Source of the DNA: a bacterium
Lineage (GTDB): Bacteria > Patescibacteriota > Microgenomatia > Levybacterales > UBA12049
Direction: 5' to 3'
DNA: 5,288 bases
Assembly (NCBI GenBank): GCA_021813005.1
Contig: JAKAMH010000068.1
Coordinates: 1-5,288, forward strand
Position numbers and translations under genes: made by a program
In this document: one piece after another, positions 1 through 5,222 of the stretch
How the letters are laid out: the number at the start of each line of letters is the position of its first letter
Numbering within the stretch: the stretch's first letter is position 1
The notes under the pieces: model-generated
What the model saw: only the letters and a program-made list of their open reading frames with translations
Databases searched by the model: none
What the model was told of the DNA's origin: nothing

Positions 1-2
1 TA

Positions 3-518
3 AATACTTTTGAAAACTATAATATTCCTAAGTTTGAGCTGCTGTCAATTATTAAGGAGGTGTTTAAAAACAGCGCCGATCACACTGATAACATCGCAAG
101 CTTTGCGATAGATATAAGGCAGAATAGGTGCAATCCGCAATCTGCAATTGAAATAAGCTTTACCTTTCTCGATCTCGGGAAGGGAATTTATAAAAACATC
201 TATGATATACTAGCCGCATCATCGATTGGCCGAATAGGTCATGGAAGTCTTACTGAGGTTTACCATATGGCAATGCAAAGGGGTTTCTCTACGAAATCGA
301 GTAAAACCAAAATTAACCTAGGGCTAGGAATGGATGTCATCACAAGGGGCTCAAAAAGTATTGGCATGCACCTTTCTGTATATGATGCTCAGAGTCGGGG
401 TGTATTGTCTGGACTTAAGGAAGTCACGCACAGTGAAATTAGAAAACATTTCTTTGATTCAAAAAACCAAGTTGTTTTTTGTTACTATGGAAAGCTAACC
501 TGTGGAGCTAAATTATGA
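3..518 (+). CDS. GHKL-fold ATPase (HATPase_c-like), 5'-truncated by window edge
   Basis: This is the C-terminal 171 codons of an ATP-binding protein of the GHKL superfamily (histidine kinase, anti-sigma kinase, Hsp90, MutL and GyrB type fold). Three ATP-site motifs are visible in order. The N-box is E-V-F-K-N-S-A-D at positions 57-80, with the Mg-binding Asn at 69-71. The G1 box is D-L-G-K-G at 171-185. A lid and G2 region follows, G-F-S-T-K-S-S ... N-L-G-L-G, ending near 329. A GTG at 60 looks like a start, but it would delete the Glu of the N-box, its Shine-Dalgarno-like AAGGAGG touches it with no spacing, and the frame is open back to the window edge. The true start therefore lies upstream. 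No phospho-acceptor domain is visible in the part present. The stop overlaps the next start by 4 bases (ATGA), so the two products probably work as a pair. ATP binding is a confident call; whether it is a kinase, an anti-sigma-like switch or a sensor ATPase cannot be told from the fragment. Confidence 0.8.
   Translation, partial: NTFENYNIPKFELLSIIKEVFKNSADHTDNIASFAIDIRQNRCNPQSAIEISFTFLDLGKGIYKNIYDILAASSIGRIGHGSLTEVYHMAMQRGFSTKSSKTKINLGLGMDVITRGSKSIGMHLSVYDAQSRGVLSGLKEVTHSEIRKHFFDSKNQVVFCYYGKLTCGAKL
504..507 (+). promoter_or_regulatory. Ribosome binding site of the STAS-like gene
   Basis: GGAG lies 7 bases before the ATG at 515. Together with the ATGA overlap it fixes that start and shows that the second gene can reinitiate independently of the GHKL gene. 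Confidence 0.6.
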
Positions 519-925
519 CTCATAGAATATCTATTCAAAGTGATTTTCAAGAATTTGATCTAGATGATAGAGTTGTATGCGAGAGAGTGGCAGACAGAAT
601 CGAAACTAACAATGAAAATGACATTATACTAGATACAAGTAAATGTTTACTTGGATATGATGCCACATGTCGTGTTGTTGATAAAGTAATTGACGAATTA
701 ATATCAGTCACAGGTGAATCAAAGCTGACAGTAGTAAGTGATTATCAATTTCCCGAAGAAATAGTTATAAGTTTCCTGTTTCGCGGAAGTAAATATATCT
801 CCTCTGACATGGGTGGATCATCTTACCGGACTGATATTATTCAAGAAGAACTAAAAAAGTCTCTTCTTGGGAAAAATATATCAATATTCGTTGAGTTAAA
901 CGGTCGGACACAAAAACTTGTATGA
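515..925 (+). CDS. STAS-like (DUF4325-type?) partner protein of the GHKL ATPase
   Basis: A 136-residue protein with no signal peptide or membrane segment. The start is ATG at 515, preceded by GGAG at 504-507 with 7-base spacing and overlapping the upstream stop as ATGA. Residues 17-60 show a layout like STAS-like proteins: an R-rich helix (D-D-R-V-V-C-E-R-V-A-D-R-I), a buried strand (I-I-L-D-T-S, residues 37-42), then a helix following G-Y-D-A-T. The second half alternates short strands and helices and contains an F-R-G-S-K segment. Small STAS-like proteins of the DUF4325 type are commonly encoded directly beside GHKL ATPases, by analogy with the SpoIIAA/SpoIIAB anti-anti-sigma pair, and that context is most of the support. 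The sequence match is weak, and the usual Ser/Thr of the phosphorylatable loop is not obvious (G47-Y-D-A-T51 occupies that place). The inferred role is a regulatory partner bound or modified by the ATPase. It could instead be an unrelated alpha/beta protein. Confidence 0.5.
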   Translation: MTHRISIQSDFQEFDLDDRVVCERVADRIETNNENDIILDTSKCLLGYDATCRVVDKVIDELISVTGESKLTVVSDYQFPEEIVISFLFRGSKYISSDMGGSSYRTDIIQEELKKSLLGKNISIFVELNGRTQKLV

Positions 926-3087
926 AAAGTATGCTGTTAGCATATCTGTTTGAGTTAGTCGATCGCAATGTGCGCTTCTTTATGCACTTGGAGAAGATTA
1001 ATCACGAGTTTTATCTTGATGCAAAAGGTAGCGACAAGGTTGCGTTTATTGATGAGTATAAAGTGTGTTTAAAGAAGCAGTTTGAAATGATCCATGTCAT
1101 CACAAAGGAAATACAGAGGCCCGGAGAGGGCCCCCATCTTGAGCTTCTTTTTTCTCAGATCCGTAGTGGGATAAGTCTTGTTGGAAGGCTGCATAGTGAG
1201 GGGTTACATTTTCTTCCACGTCCTTCAGAACCTGTAGAGCTCGAGCGATTTAGCAGGATTATCGATAGTCAATATATAAAATGGCCAGAAACTTTGAAGG
1301 AGACATCACAATCCATTTCCTTTTTCCCAACTGAAGACATATCTGAGACTGTATTTAAGAAGTCTGCATTAGAAGCTTTTAAAGACGAAATAAACGACTA
1401 CGTACGCGAGTATAACTTAACCAGAGAAGCCTTATCTGATAGCTCTCTTCCTCATATTATCGGAATCGAAGCAAGTGTCCCGTCAGGGAAGTCACTCCAT
1501 ATCACAATTCCGAGAATTGATTCTGCCAATCCTGCTCGTTGGCCTACTCTGTTACACGAAATTGCACATCACATCATAGCTGATGATTTTTTTGATAGTT
1601 GTATGCTGGATGACTTTAAGTCAAAATACCTCGATATGAGTCCCTATGTGCATAATGTCTTTCAAGGAGACGATAAACGGCTTTCCCTTTGGCTGCTAGA
1701 GTGTTGGTGTGACATTTTTGCAACTTTCGTTATCGGTCCATCTTTCTTTTTTTCTCAATATGCTGCTTTTTTATTTGCCGAACCAAGCTGTCATCTAAAT
1801 CCACAGACATCACAAAATTACCCACCTGCCGCGCTTCGCCTGAAATTGATACTCGTAGTGATGCAACATAGGTGGAAAATCGTCGTAAACCATGATTTGT
1901 ACAAACTCCTATCTGAAGCACTTAATCTTTACCGCAAGGTGTCAGTAATCAACTCTGGCCCAGACATTTCTTATACACAACGTGACATTGATGGTGTGTA
2001 TCAATTGTTCAAGGAGTTTTTTTTAGGAGCTTTTTTCAGAAACGAAACTTTAGATCCTAGCGATAGTCTTAAAGATGTCGTCAAACAATATTTCAGGAAG
2101 ATAGAGGACATCGATTTAAATCTTATTGACGAAATGGTTAATAACATTAAGAAAGGCTATCCTGTGCCATCTGCGAAAGTCATTCCAGACAAAATCGACG
2201 AGCGGCCTACGTCATTGCAAGAGATACTTCTTTCAGCTTGGATATACCGGCAGCGTAATATGAGTCAAGATGTTGTTGATATCCTCTCAACTAACAAGTC
2301 AGATGAAGAATGTTACACTGAAATACTTGAGGTATTTTCACGATATGATCAGTCAATTTTAAGATCAATCCAAGTCTCAGAATGGTTCCAACTATTTTTT
2401 AGCAAGGAGAGAACATATAGTAACGACGCCATCAGAAACCATTCTTATGCTACACCAGGTGGAATGTTTGTCGACTGTGAGATTTACAGACTGCTTGAAC
2501 GAAAAAATGTAGTTGTCTCTCCATTAATTAGTCTGGAGCAAATAGGATCATCATCCCTCGATGTCCGTCTAGGGACCTCCTTCCAAATCTTTAATAGGAC
2601 CGGTAGAGGATTTATTGATTTTACAGACGAGGAATCAACAAATACGTTTCAAAACAACTCGAAATCCATTGATCTTGATTTCTTAGAATCGATAACAATC
2701 CACCCTGGGCAATTCGTGTTAGGTCATACGATGGAGTATATTAAGCTTGAAGAAAATCTTGCTGCTGAAATAGAGGGAAGAAGTAGTTTTGCAAGAATGG
2801 GACTAGAAATTCATATGACCGCTGGTTTCATTGATCCTGGTTTTGAGGGTGTCATAACTTTAGAAATATTTAACGCTGGTACAATGCCTGTAGTTTTGTA
2901 TCCTGGGATGCGAATAGCTCAGTTGAGATTTATTCCAGTCAACACACCCGCTCGAGCTTACAATAGAAAGGCGGAGGCGAAATACAAGGGGTTCTTAACG
3001 CATAACTATAGTTTACAAGACAAAGATCTTGAAGTTAAATGTATAAAGGAGGAAAAACTCCGATATTATGTCAAACGAACTTGCTGA
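922..3087 (+). CDS. Zinc-metalloprotease-like / dCTP deaminase fusion protein (721 aa)
   Basis: A two-part protein. Residues 1 to about 200 are mostly helical with no recognised domain. A zinc-protease signature follows: W-P-T-L-L-H-E-I-A-H-H at 207-217, with HExxH at 212-216, and a likely third ligand in E260-C-W-C-D264 (ExxxD, gluzincin style). Residues 300-510 are helical and unassigned. Residues 514 to about 705 form a complete dCTP deaminase (Dcd) domain: S-S-L-D-V-R-L-G (544-551), G-R-S-S-F-A-R-M-G (619-627), T-A-G-F-I-D-P-G-F (633-641), the catalytic Glu in T-L-E-I-F-N (E648) and A-K-Y-K-G near the end. S621, R625 and E648 match E. coli Dcd S111, R115 and E138 with the same spacing. 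Dcd converts dCTP to dUTP; the T-A-G-F form resembles bifunctional enzymes that go on to dUMP. Normal Dcd is about 190 residues with no protease. The start ATG overlaps the upstream stop (ATGA); no strong ribosome site is seen, so translation is probably coupled. The deaminase call is very firm and the protease call good; the release or activation of one domain by the other is inference. Confidence 0.9.
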   Translation: MKSMLLAYLFELVDRNVRFFMHLEKINHEFYLDAKGSDKVAFIDEYKVCLKKQFEMIHVITKEIQRPGEGPHLELLFSQIRSGISLVGRLHSEGLHFLPRPSEPVELERFSRIIDSQYIKWPETLKETSQSISFFPTEDISETVFKKSALEAFKDEINDYVREYNLTREALSDSSLPHIIGIEASVPSGKSLHITIPRIDSANPARWPTLLHEIAHHIIADDFFDSCMLDDFKSKYLDMSPYVHNVFQGDDKRLSLWLLECWCDIFATFVIGPSFFFSQYAAFLFAEPSCHLNPQTSQNYPPAALRLKLILVVMQHRWKIVVNHDLYKLLSEALNLYRKVSVINSGPDISYTQRDIDGVYQLFKEFFLGAFFRNETLDPSDSLKDVVKQYFRKIEDIDLNLIDEMVNNIKKGYPVPSAKVIPDKIDERPTSLQEILLSAWIYRQRNMSQDVVDILSTNKSDEECYTEILEVFSRYDQSILRSIQVSEWFQLFFSKERTYSNDAIRNHSYATPGGMFVDCEIYRLLERKNVVVSPLISLEQIGSSSLDVRLGTSFQIFNRTGRGFIDFTDEESTNTFQNNSKSIDLDFLESITIHPGQFVLGHTMEYIKLEENLAAEIEGRSSFARMGLEIHMTAGFIDPGFEGVITLEIFNAGTMPVVLYPGMRIAQLRFIPVNTPARAYNRKAEAKYKGFLTHNYSLQDKDLEVKCIKEEKLRYYVKRTC
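3048..3061 (+). promoter_or_regulatory. Distant Shine-Dalgarno with small hairpin before the membrane-protein gene
   Basis: GGAGG at 3048-3052 is the only strong ribosome site before the ATG at 3068, but the gap is 15 bases instead of the usual 5 to 9. GGAG (3048-3051) can pair with CTCC (3058-3061) across an A-rich 6-base loop, which would mask the site. It lies inside the coding end of the protease-deaminase gene, so ribosomes finishing that gene would open the hairpin. This would tie production of the membrane protein to translation of the deaminase. The stem is only 4 bp, so it may be fortuitous. Confidence 0.35.
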
Positions 3088-3811
3088 TATTGCTAAAGGG
3101 ACTTTTTGCTTCCTGCTTGGCTGCGCTGTAGGGTATTCCGAGTTATTTGGTAGATATCAAGATGAACCTGTTGCCATTCACAAATCATTTATCGCTTATG
3201 TCTACATGATTGTGAATGGGCTAGCGTCGCTAACTGCTTTCATTATAATAAACTACTATAATGAAGCTATTTTTAAGGTGAAGCTAGATGACGTCAAGGT
3301 TGTCCTCCTCGCAGGGTTTTCAGGCATGTTAGCGCTTAGGAGTTCTTTCTTTACAATCAAGAATAACAATAAAGATGTCCCAATTGGACCGGCTGCCTTA
3401 TTAACTATCCTGTTAAATGGAATTGATCGCTTATACGACCGCGAGCGTGCTGTGGATCGAGCTGCTAAGGTAACAGAAATAATGAAAGGCATTGATTTTG
3501 AAAAGGCTGAAGTTGATCTCTCAGTTGCGTGTTTGAATCTTATGCAGAATCTAAGTGAAGAAGAGCAACGACGGATGAGGAGTGAAGTGGAGGCGATTTC
3601 AAAAAGCTCAAATAAATTTTCTATCGAGAAAACAAAATCTTTAGTCCTAGGATTAACATTAGCTAGATTTACTGGATTCAAAACACTAAAAGAAGCGATT
3701 GGTATGCTGGGTGCAGATCTTAGGACAACTGAACTAGAGGATAAACAATCGATACTTGATACCTTTCTGCTAAAAAAGGCCGAAGAGCTTGAGAAGGAGA
3801 AAATTAAATGA
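3068..3811 (+). CDS. Membrane protein with helical cytosolic tail, function unknown
   Basis: A 247-residue protein I cannot assign to a named family. The N-terminal half is hydrophobic: likely membrane helices at residues 9-27 (F-C-F-L-L-G-C-A-V-G), 41-63 (M-I-V-N-G-L-A-S-L-T-A-F-I-I-I) and more weakly 76-96, with a fourth hydrophobic patch at 105-119. No cleavable signal peptide is evident. A polar block then stands out: R91-S-S, I-G-P (106-108) and a charged D120-R ... D124-R-E-R-A run that looks like a conserved signature. Residues 130-247 are predicted helical and charged, ending in a Lys/Glu-rich coiled stretch (K-K-A-E-E-L-E-K-E-K). The ATG at 3068 is the only reasonable start, because a stop lies in frame at 3044. 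It lies inside the end of the preceding gene (20-base overlap). The GGAGG at 3048-3052 is 15 bases away, which is long. The position behind a deaminase effector suggests a membrane-located accessory or second effector of the same system. Confidence 0.8.
   Translation: MSNELADIAKGTFCFLLGCAVGYSELFGRYQDEPVAIHKSFIAYVYMIVNGLASLTAFIIINYYNEAIFKVKLDDVKVVLLAGFSGMLALRSSFFTIKNNNKDVPIGPAALLTILLNGIDRLYDRERAVDRAAKVTEIMKGIDFEKAEVDLSVACLNLMQNLSEEEQRRMRSEVEAISKSSNKFSIEKTKSLVLGLTLARFTGFKTLKEAIGMLGADLRTTELEDKQSILDTFLLKKAEELEKEKIK
3794..3799 (+). promoter_or_regulatory. Ribosome binding site of the small helical protein gene
   Basis: AAGGAG stands 8 bases before the ATG at 3808 and is the best-formed site in the operon. 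It supports the ATGA-overlap start of the last gene. Confidence 0.65.
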
Positions 3812-4269
3812 GTGCTGAACGTAACCATAAAGATTCAAGCTTTGCTGGTTTTTTAAACGATTATAGTCGTGGGAACGTTGCAGTTACTAGTCATCTAAAT
3901 GCAATAGTTTCTGTCGAACTCCTTAAGCTCATTGAAACCATCGATGAGATTATGCGTATTCTGGGTCCTGAAGCAAACAAGCTTTCAGAACAGCTTGCGC
4001 TAGCTAAGGAGGTTCTCCAAGTCACTGAAGATTCCAATGTTACCAAGCTGCTTTCATTTTCACGTGTTCTAGAAATATCAGTTGTCATTTATCCAGCTGT
4101 TTATAAAGGGTTAGATCCAGACATAAAAAATACATTATCTCATTTATTTACTGGACTGATTGTCGAGTTTATTACCATAGTTAAGAAAATGGGAAATTCA
4201 GCACTTCTTGAAACGGCAATTCGACTGATTCAGAAGGTGGATAAAGAGATGGCAAATCTTGAAAAGTGA
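3808..4269 (+). CDS. Small all-helical protein, function unknown
   Basis: A 153-residue protein with no recognised domain. It reads as almost entirely amphipathic helix: residues about 30-52 (L-N-A-I-V-S-V-E-L-L-K-L-I-E-T-I), 54-72, 78-95, 105-128 and 133-152, separated by short Gly/Pro breaks (G-P at 53-54, Y-P-A at 93-95). No membrane segment is long enough to be convincing, and there are no cysteines or catalytic-looking motifs. The start ATG overlaps the previous stop as ATGA and has AAGGAG at 3794-3799 with 8-base spacing, an excellent site, so it should be made in good amount. It is the last gene of the co-directional run: nothing in frame follows and base composition shifts soon after. 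A scaffold, immunity or partner protein for the membrane protein just upstream is the simplest guess, from pairing alone. Confidence 0.78.
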   Translation: MSAERNHKDSSFAGFLNDYSRGNVAVTSHLNAIVSVELLKLIETIDEIMRILGPEANKLSEQLALAKEVLQVTEDSNVTKLLSFSRVLEISVVIYPAVYKGLDPDIKNTLSHLFTGLIVEFITIVKKMGNSALLETAIRLIQKVDKEMANLEK

Positions 4270-4495
4270 GTAAACGCACAGGGCAAAAGTGTAGGGGAAT
4301 GCGAAAGGGGCAGGCCTCATAATCCACAAAAAAACTTAGAGCTTTTAGAGTTCGTGGCGCTATACCTATCCTAGCAGCCAAACCGGCCCCGCCTTGACTG
4401 TTTCTACTTGGCCTCACGCCTCGGGGGTATTCGAGGGATACCATACCTAATTCATCCTCGTCAAAATACATTTATCTGTTTCGATGCAAAAACGA

Positions 4496-4525
4496 GGGTC
4501 AGGCTGCTTTTCGGGAAACGCAGCC
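4496..4525. repeat. Imperfect 30-base repeat, copy 1, forming a hairpin
   Basis: This copy matches 5032-5060 at 27 of 30 aligned positions (two substitutions and one T missing in the other copy). It folds as GGCTGC (4502-4507) against GCAGCC (4520-4525), with an inner TTT/AAA and a CGGG tip. The two copies bracket the zinc-ribbon gene in the same orientation. It could be a dispersed intergenic hairpin element or the scar of a duplication. No T-run follows, so it is not a standard terminator. Confidence 0.6.
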
Positions 4526-4561
4526 CGTCCCTTGTTTATTTATGTGCCAGAAAATCTTATT

Positions 4562-4581
4562 GTGGCAAACTCCCTTGCCAC
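4562..4581. repeat. Perfect 7-bp inverted repeat (GTGGCAA / TTGCCAC)
   Basis: The arms at 4562-4568 and 4575-4581 are separated by 6 bases, about 75 bases before the zinc-ribbon start. It could be a regulator-binding palindrome or an RNA hairpin. There is no following T-run for a plus-strand terminator. It could equally be an operator controlling the gene downstream. Confidence 0.5.
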
Positions 4582-4623
4582 GCTGTCCGTCAGGTGAAAG
4601 ATATAACGGCAGAAAAGTTGCAT

Positions 4624-4646
4624 CTCCCGGAGTACGCAACCGGGAG
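4624..4646 (+). promoter_or_regulatory. Hairpin sequestering the ribosome site of the zinc-ribbon gene
   Basis: CTCCCGG (4624-4630) and CCGGGAG (4640-4646) form a perfect 7-bp GC-rich stem with a 9-base loop; a U-G pair (4623/4647) can extend it. The 3' arm carries the purine-rich ribosome site GGGAGGGG (4642-4649), which sits 5 bases before the ATG at 4655. As RNA the hairpin would hide that site, so initiation should depend on melting or on a bound factor. TATAAC at 4602-4607 is a possible -10 just upstream, without a good -35. Confidence 0.55.
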
Positions 4647-4654
4647 GGGCGGCT

Positions 4655-4957
4655 ATGGAAGTGCTCGACAGGGAAGTAGCAAAGAAGCTGTACGAACGTT
4701 ACCGCCGGAACCGGGACGGCGTCAGAAACAGCCCGGAAATGGCGTCGATCTGCCTGATCTGCGGTTCCATCCATATCATTCCCAAAGAAGATGACGAACA
4801 CATGCTCGTCTGCCGCAACTGCGGCTTTGCCTTTTACCGCTATACATGCAAGGCATGCGGCAAGACCGTCGACGGGCGCGACCCGCTCAACAACGGCTGC
4901 CGGGAGTGCGGCTTGCGGATCTGCACCTGCGGGGCGTGCGGCTGCCCGTCGGGCTGA
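4655..4957 (+). CDS. Cysteine-rich multi-zinc-ribbon protein, 100 aa
   Basis: A small soluble protein with twelve cysteines in metal-binding spacing: C33-x2-C36, C53-x2-C56, C65-x2-C68, C82-x2-C85, then a tight cluster C90-x-C92-x2-C95-x-C97. The first two pairs fit one zinc ribbon with a 16-residue insert, and the next two pairs a second; the last cluster could bind a further metal. Residues 1-25 are a basic amphipathic helix (E-V-A-K-K-L-Y-E-R-Y-R-R-N-R). Codons are strongly GC-rich at third positions, unlike the AT-rich genes to the left, which supports real coding and a different origin. The ATG at 4655 is chosen because it has a strong ribosome site and no upstream in-frame alternative as good. 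I do not recognise a named family. Nucleic-acid or protein binding is the usual role of such ribbons, and nothing more specific is supported. Confidence 0.75.
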   Translation: MEVLDREVAKKLYERYRRNRDGVRNSPEMASICLICGSIHIIPKEDDEHMLVCRNCGFAFYRYTCKACGKTVDGRDPLNNGCRECGLRICTCGACGCPSG

Positions 4958-5031
4958 CGTTATTCACCGCTGGCGAAAAACTTGTCGTCGACCGGAAATT
5001 AAGCATTGCGAGCCCTGGCGTGAGTAAAAAG

Positions 5032-5060
5032 GGGTCATGCTGCTTTCGGGAAACGCAACC
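5032..5060. repeat. Imperfect 30-base repeat, copy 2
   Basis: The second copy of the element at 4496-4525, in the same orientation, lies about 75 bases after the zinc-ribbon stop. Its changes weaken the outer stem of the hairpin (GGC becomes TGC and GCC becomes ACC), leaving TGC/GCA plus TTT/AAA. An A-rich run precedes both copies, so the shared block may extend a little to the left. Confidence 0.6.
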
Positions 5061-5070
5061 GCTATAAATG

Positions 5071-5202
5071 CTAACCTCGTTCGCGCTGATAACCCTTGAG
5101 GCTGTTGTAGCCTTTCTCGCCGAACGACTGCAGTTTTTCCTGCCACTGCAGTTTCAACGCAAGCAGCAGTTGCTCGACATTATCATACTCAAAGTTGACT
5201 TT
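5071..5202 (-). pseudogene. Possible C-terminal gene remnant, no start codon
   Basis: Reading the minus strand from 5202 down to the TAG at 5073-5071 gives 43 sense codons with a protein-like composition: V-N-F-E-Y-D-N-V-E-Q-L-L-L-A-L-K-L-Q-W-Q-E-K-L-Q, then F-G-E-K-G-Y-N-S-L-K-G-Y-Q-R-E-R-G. A stop (TAA, 5205-5203) closes it upstream and there is no ATG or GTG in frame. The likeliest reading is the tail of a gene whose front was lost when the brnT promoter region was joined here. I do not recognise the family, and chance cannot be excluded at this length. Confidence 0.35.
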
Positions 5203-5222
5203 TTATATCTACATGGTATAAA
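5195..5222 (+). promoter_or_regulatory. Promoter of the brnT-like gene
   Basis: TTGACT (5195-5200) and TATAAA (5217-5222) are spaced 16 bases apart, a good sigma-70 match. Transcription should begin near 5229-5231, within a few bases of the ATG at 5232, so the mRNA would be leaderless or nearly so. No ribosome site is present, which agrees with that. Confidence 0.65.

Larger units (their letters stand above)
4270..4654. other. 385-base stretch without a convincing gene; composition junction
   Basis: No plus-strand frame here looks coding. A minus-strand frame is open from 4471 down to 4181, starting M-Y-F-D-E-D-E-L-G, but it runs back into the helical-protein gene, has no well-placed ribosome site and shows no recognisable motif, so I do not call it a gene. 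The stretch contains two alternative small hairpins near 4419-4442 (CCTCG/CGAGG, or GGTAT/ATACC), the first copy of a 30-base repeat (4496-4525), and a 7-bp inverted repeat (4562-4581). No terminator with a T-run is seen after the operon on the plus strand. A run of seven A at 4335-4341 would be a T-run on the minus strand, but no good stem precedes it. AT-rich DNA gives way to GC-rich DNA across this region, consistent with the edge of an acquired segment. Confidence 0.5.

Noticed and set aside
60..518. Complete gene starting at GTG 60 with AAGGAGG upstream
   Set aside because: The ribosome-like site directly abuts the GTG, the frame is open to the window edge, and this start would cut the GHKL N-box Glu at 57-59.
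3256..3828. Minus-strand 190-residue reading frame
   Set aside because: Serine-rich shadow of the membrane-protein gene; the plus strand has the ribosome sites, overlaps and membrane pattern.
4273..4330. Resemblance to a c-di-GMP (GEMM) riboswitch beginning, CGCACAGGGCAAA at 4275-4287
   Set aside because: The second conserved block (GGGACGCAAAGCC) and the paired arms are missing, and no gene follows at the right distance.
4332..4356. Minus-strand terminator ending in seven T
   Set aside because: Only a four-pair interrupted stem precedes the T-run and no convincing minus-strand gene ends there.
4426..4442. tRNA T-arm-like GGTAT / ATACC hairpin with a 7-base loop
   Set aside because: The loop reads TCGAGGG, shifted from the TTCRANN consensus; no acceptor, D or anticodon arms and no CCA context are present.
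4181..4471. Minus-strand 96-residue reading frame across the end of the operon
   Set aside because: It overlaps the real helical-protein gene on the other strand, lacks a well-placed ribosome site and has no recognisable motif.
4562..4581. Sigma-54 promoter (TGGCA ... TTGC)
   Set aside because: The GG to GC distance is one base too long for the strict -24/-12 spacing, and the match is explained by the palindrome.
4408..4794. Plus-strand 128-residue frame overlapping the zinc-ribbon gene
   Set aside because: It runs through hairpins and repeats and has low-complexity composition, while the other frame has ordered CxxC pairs and a good ribosome site.
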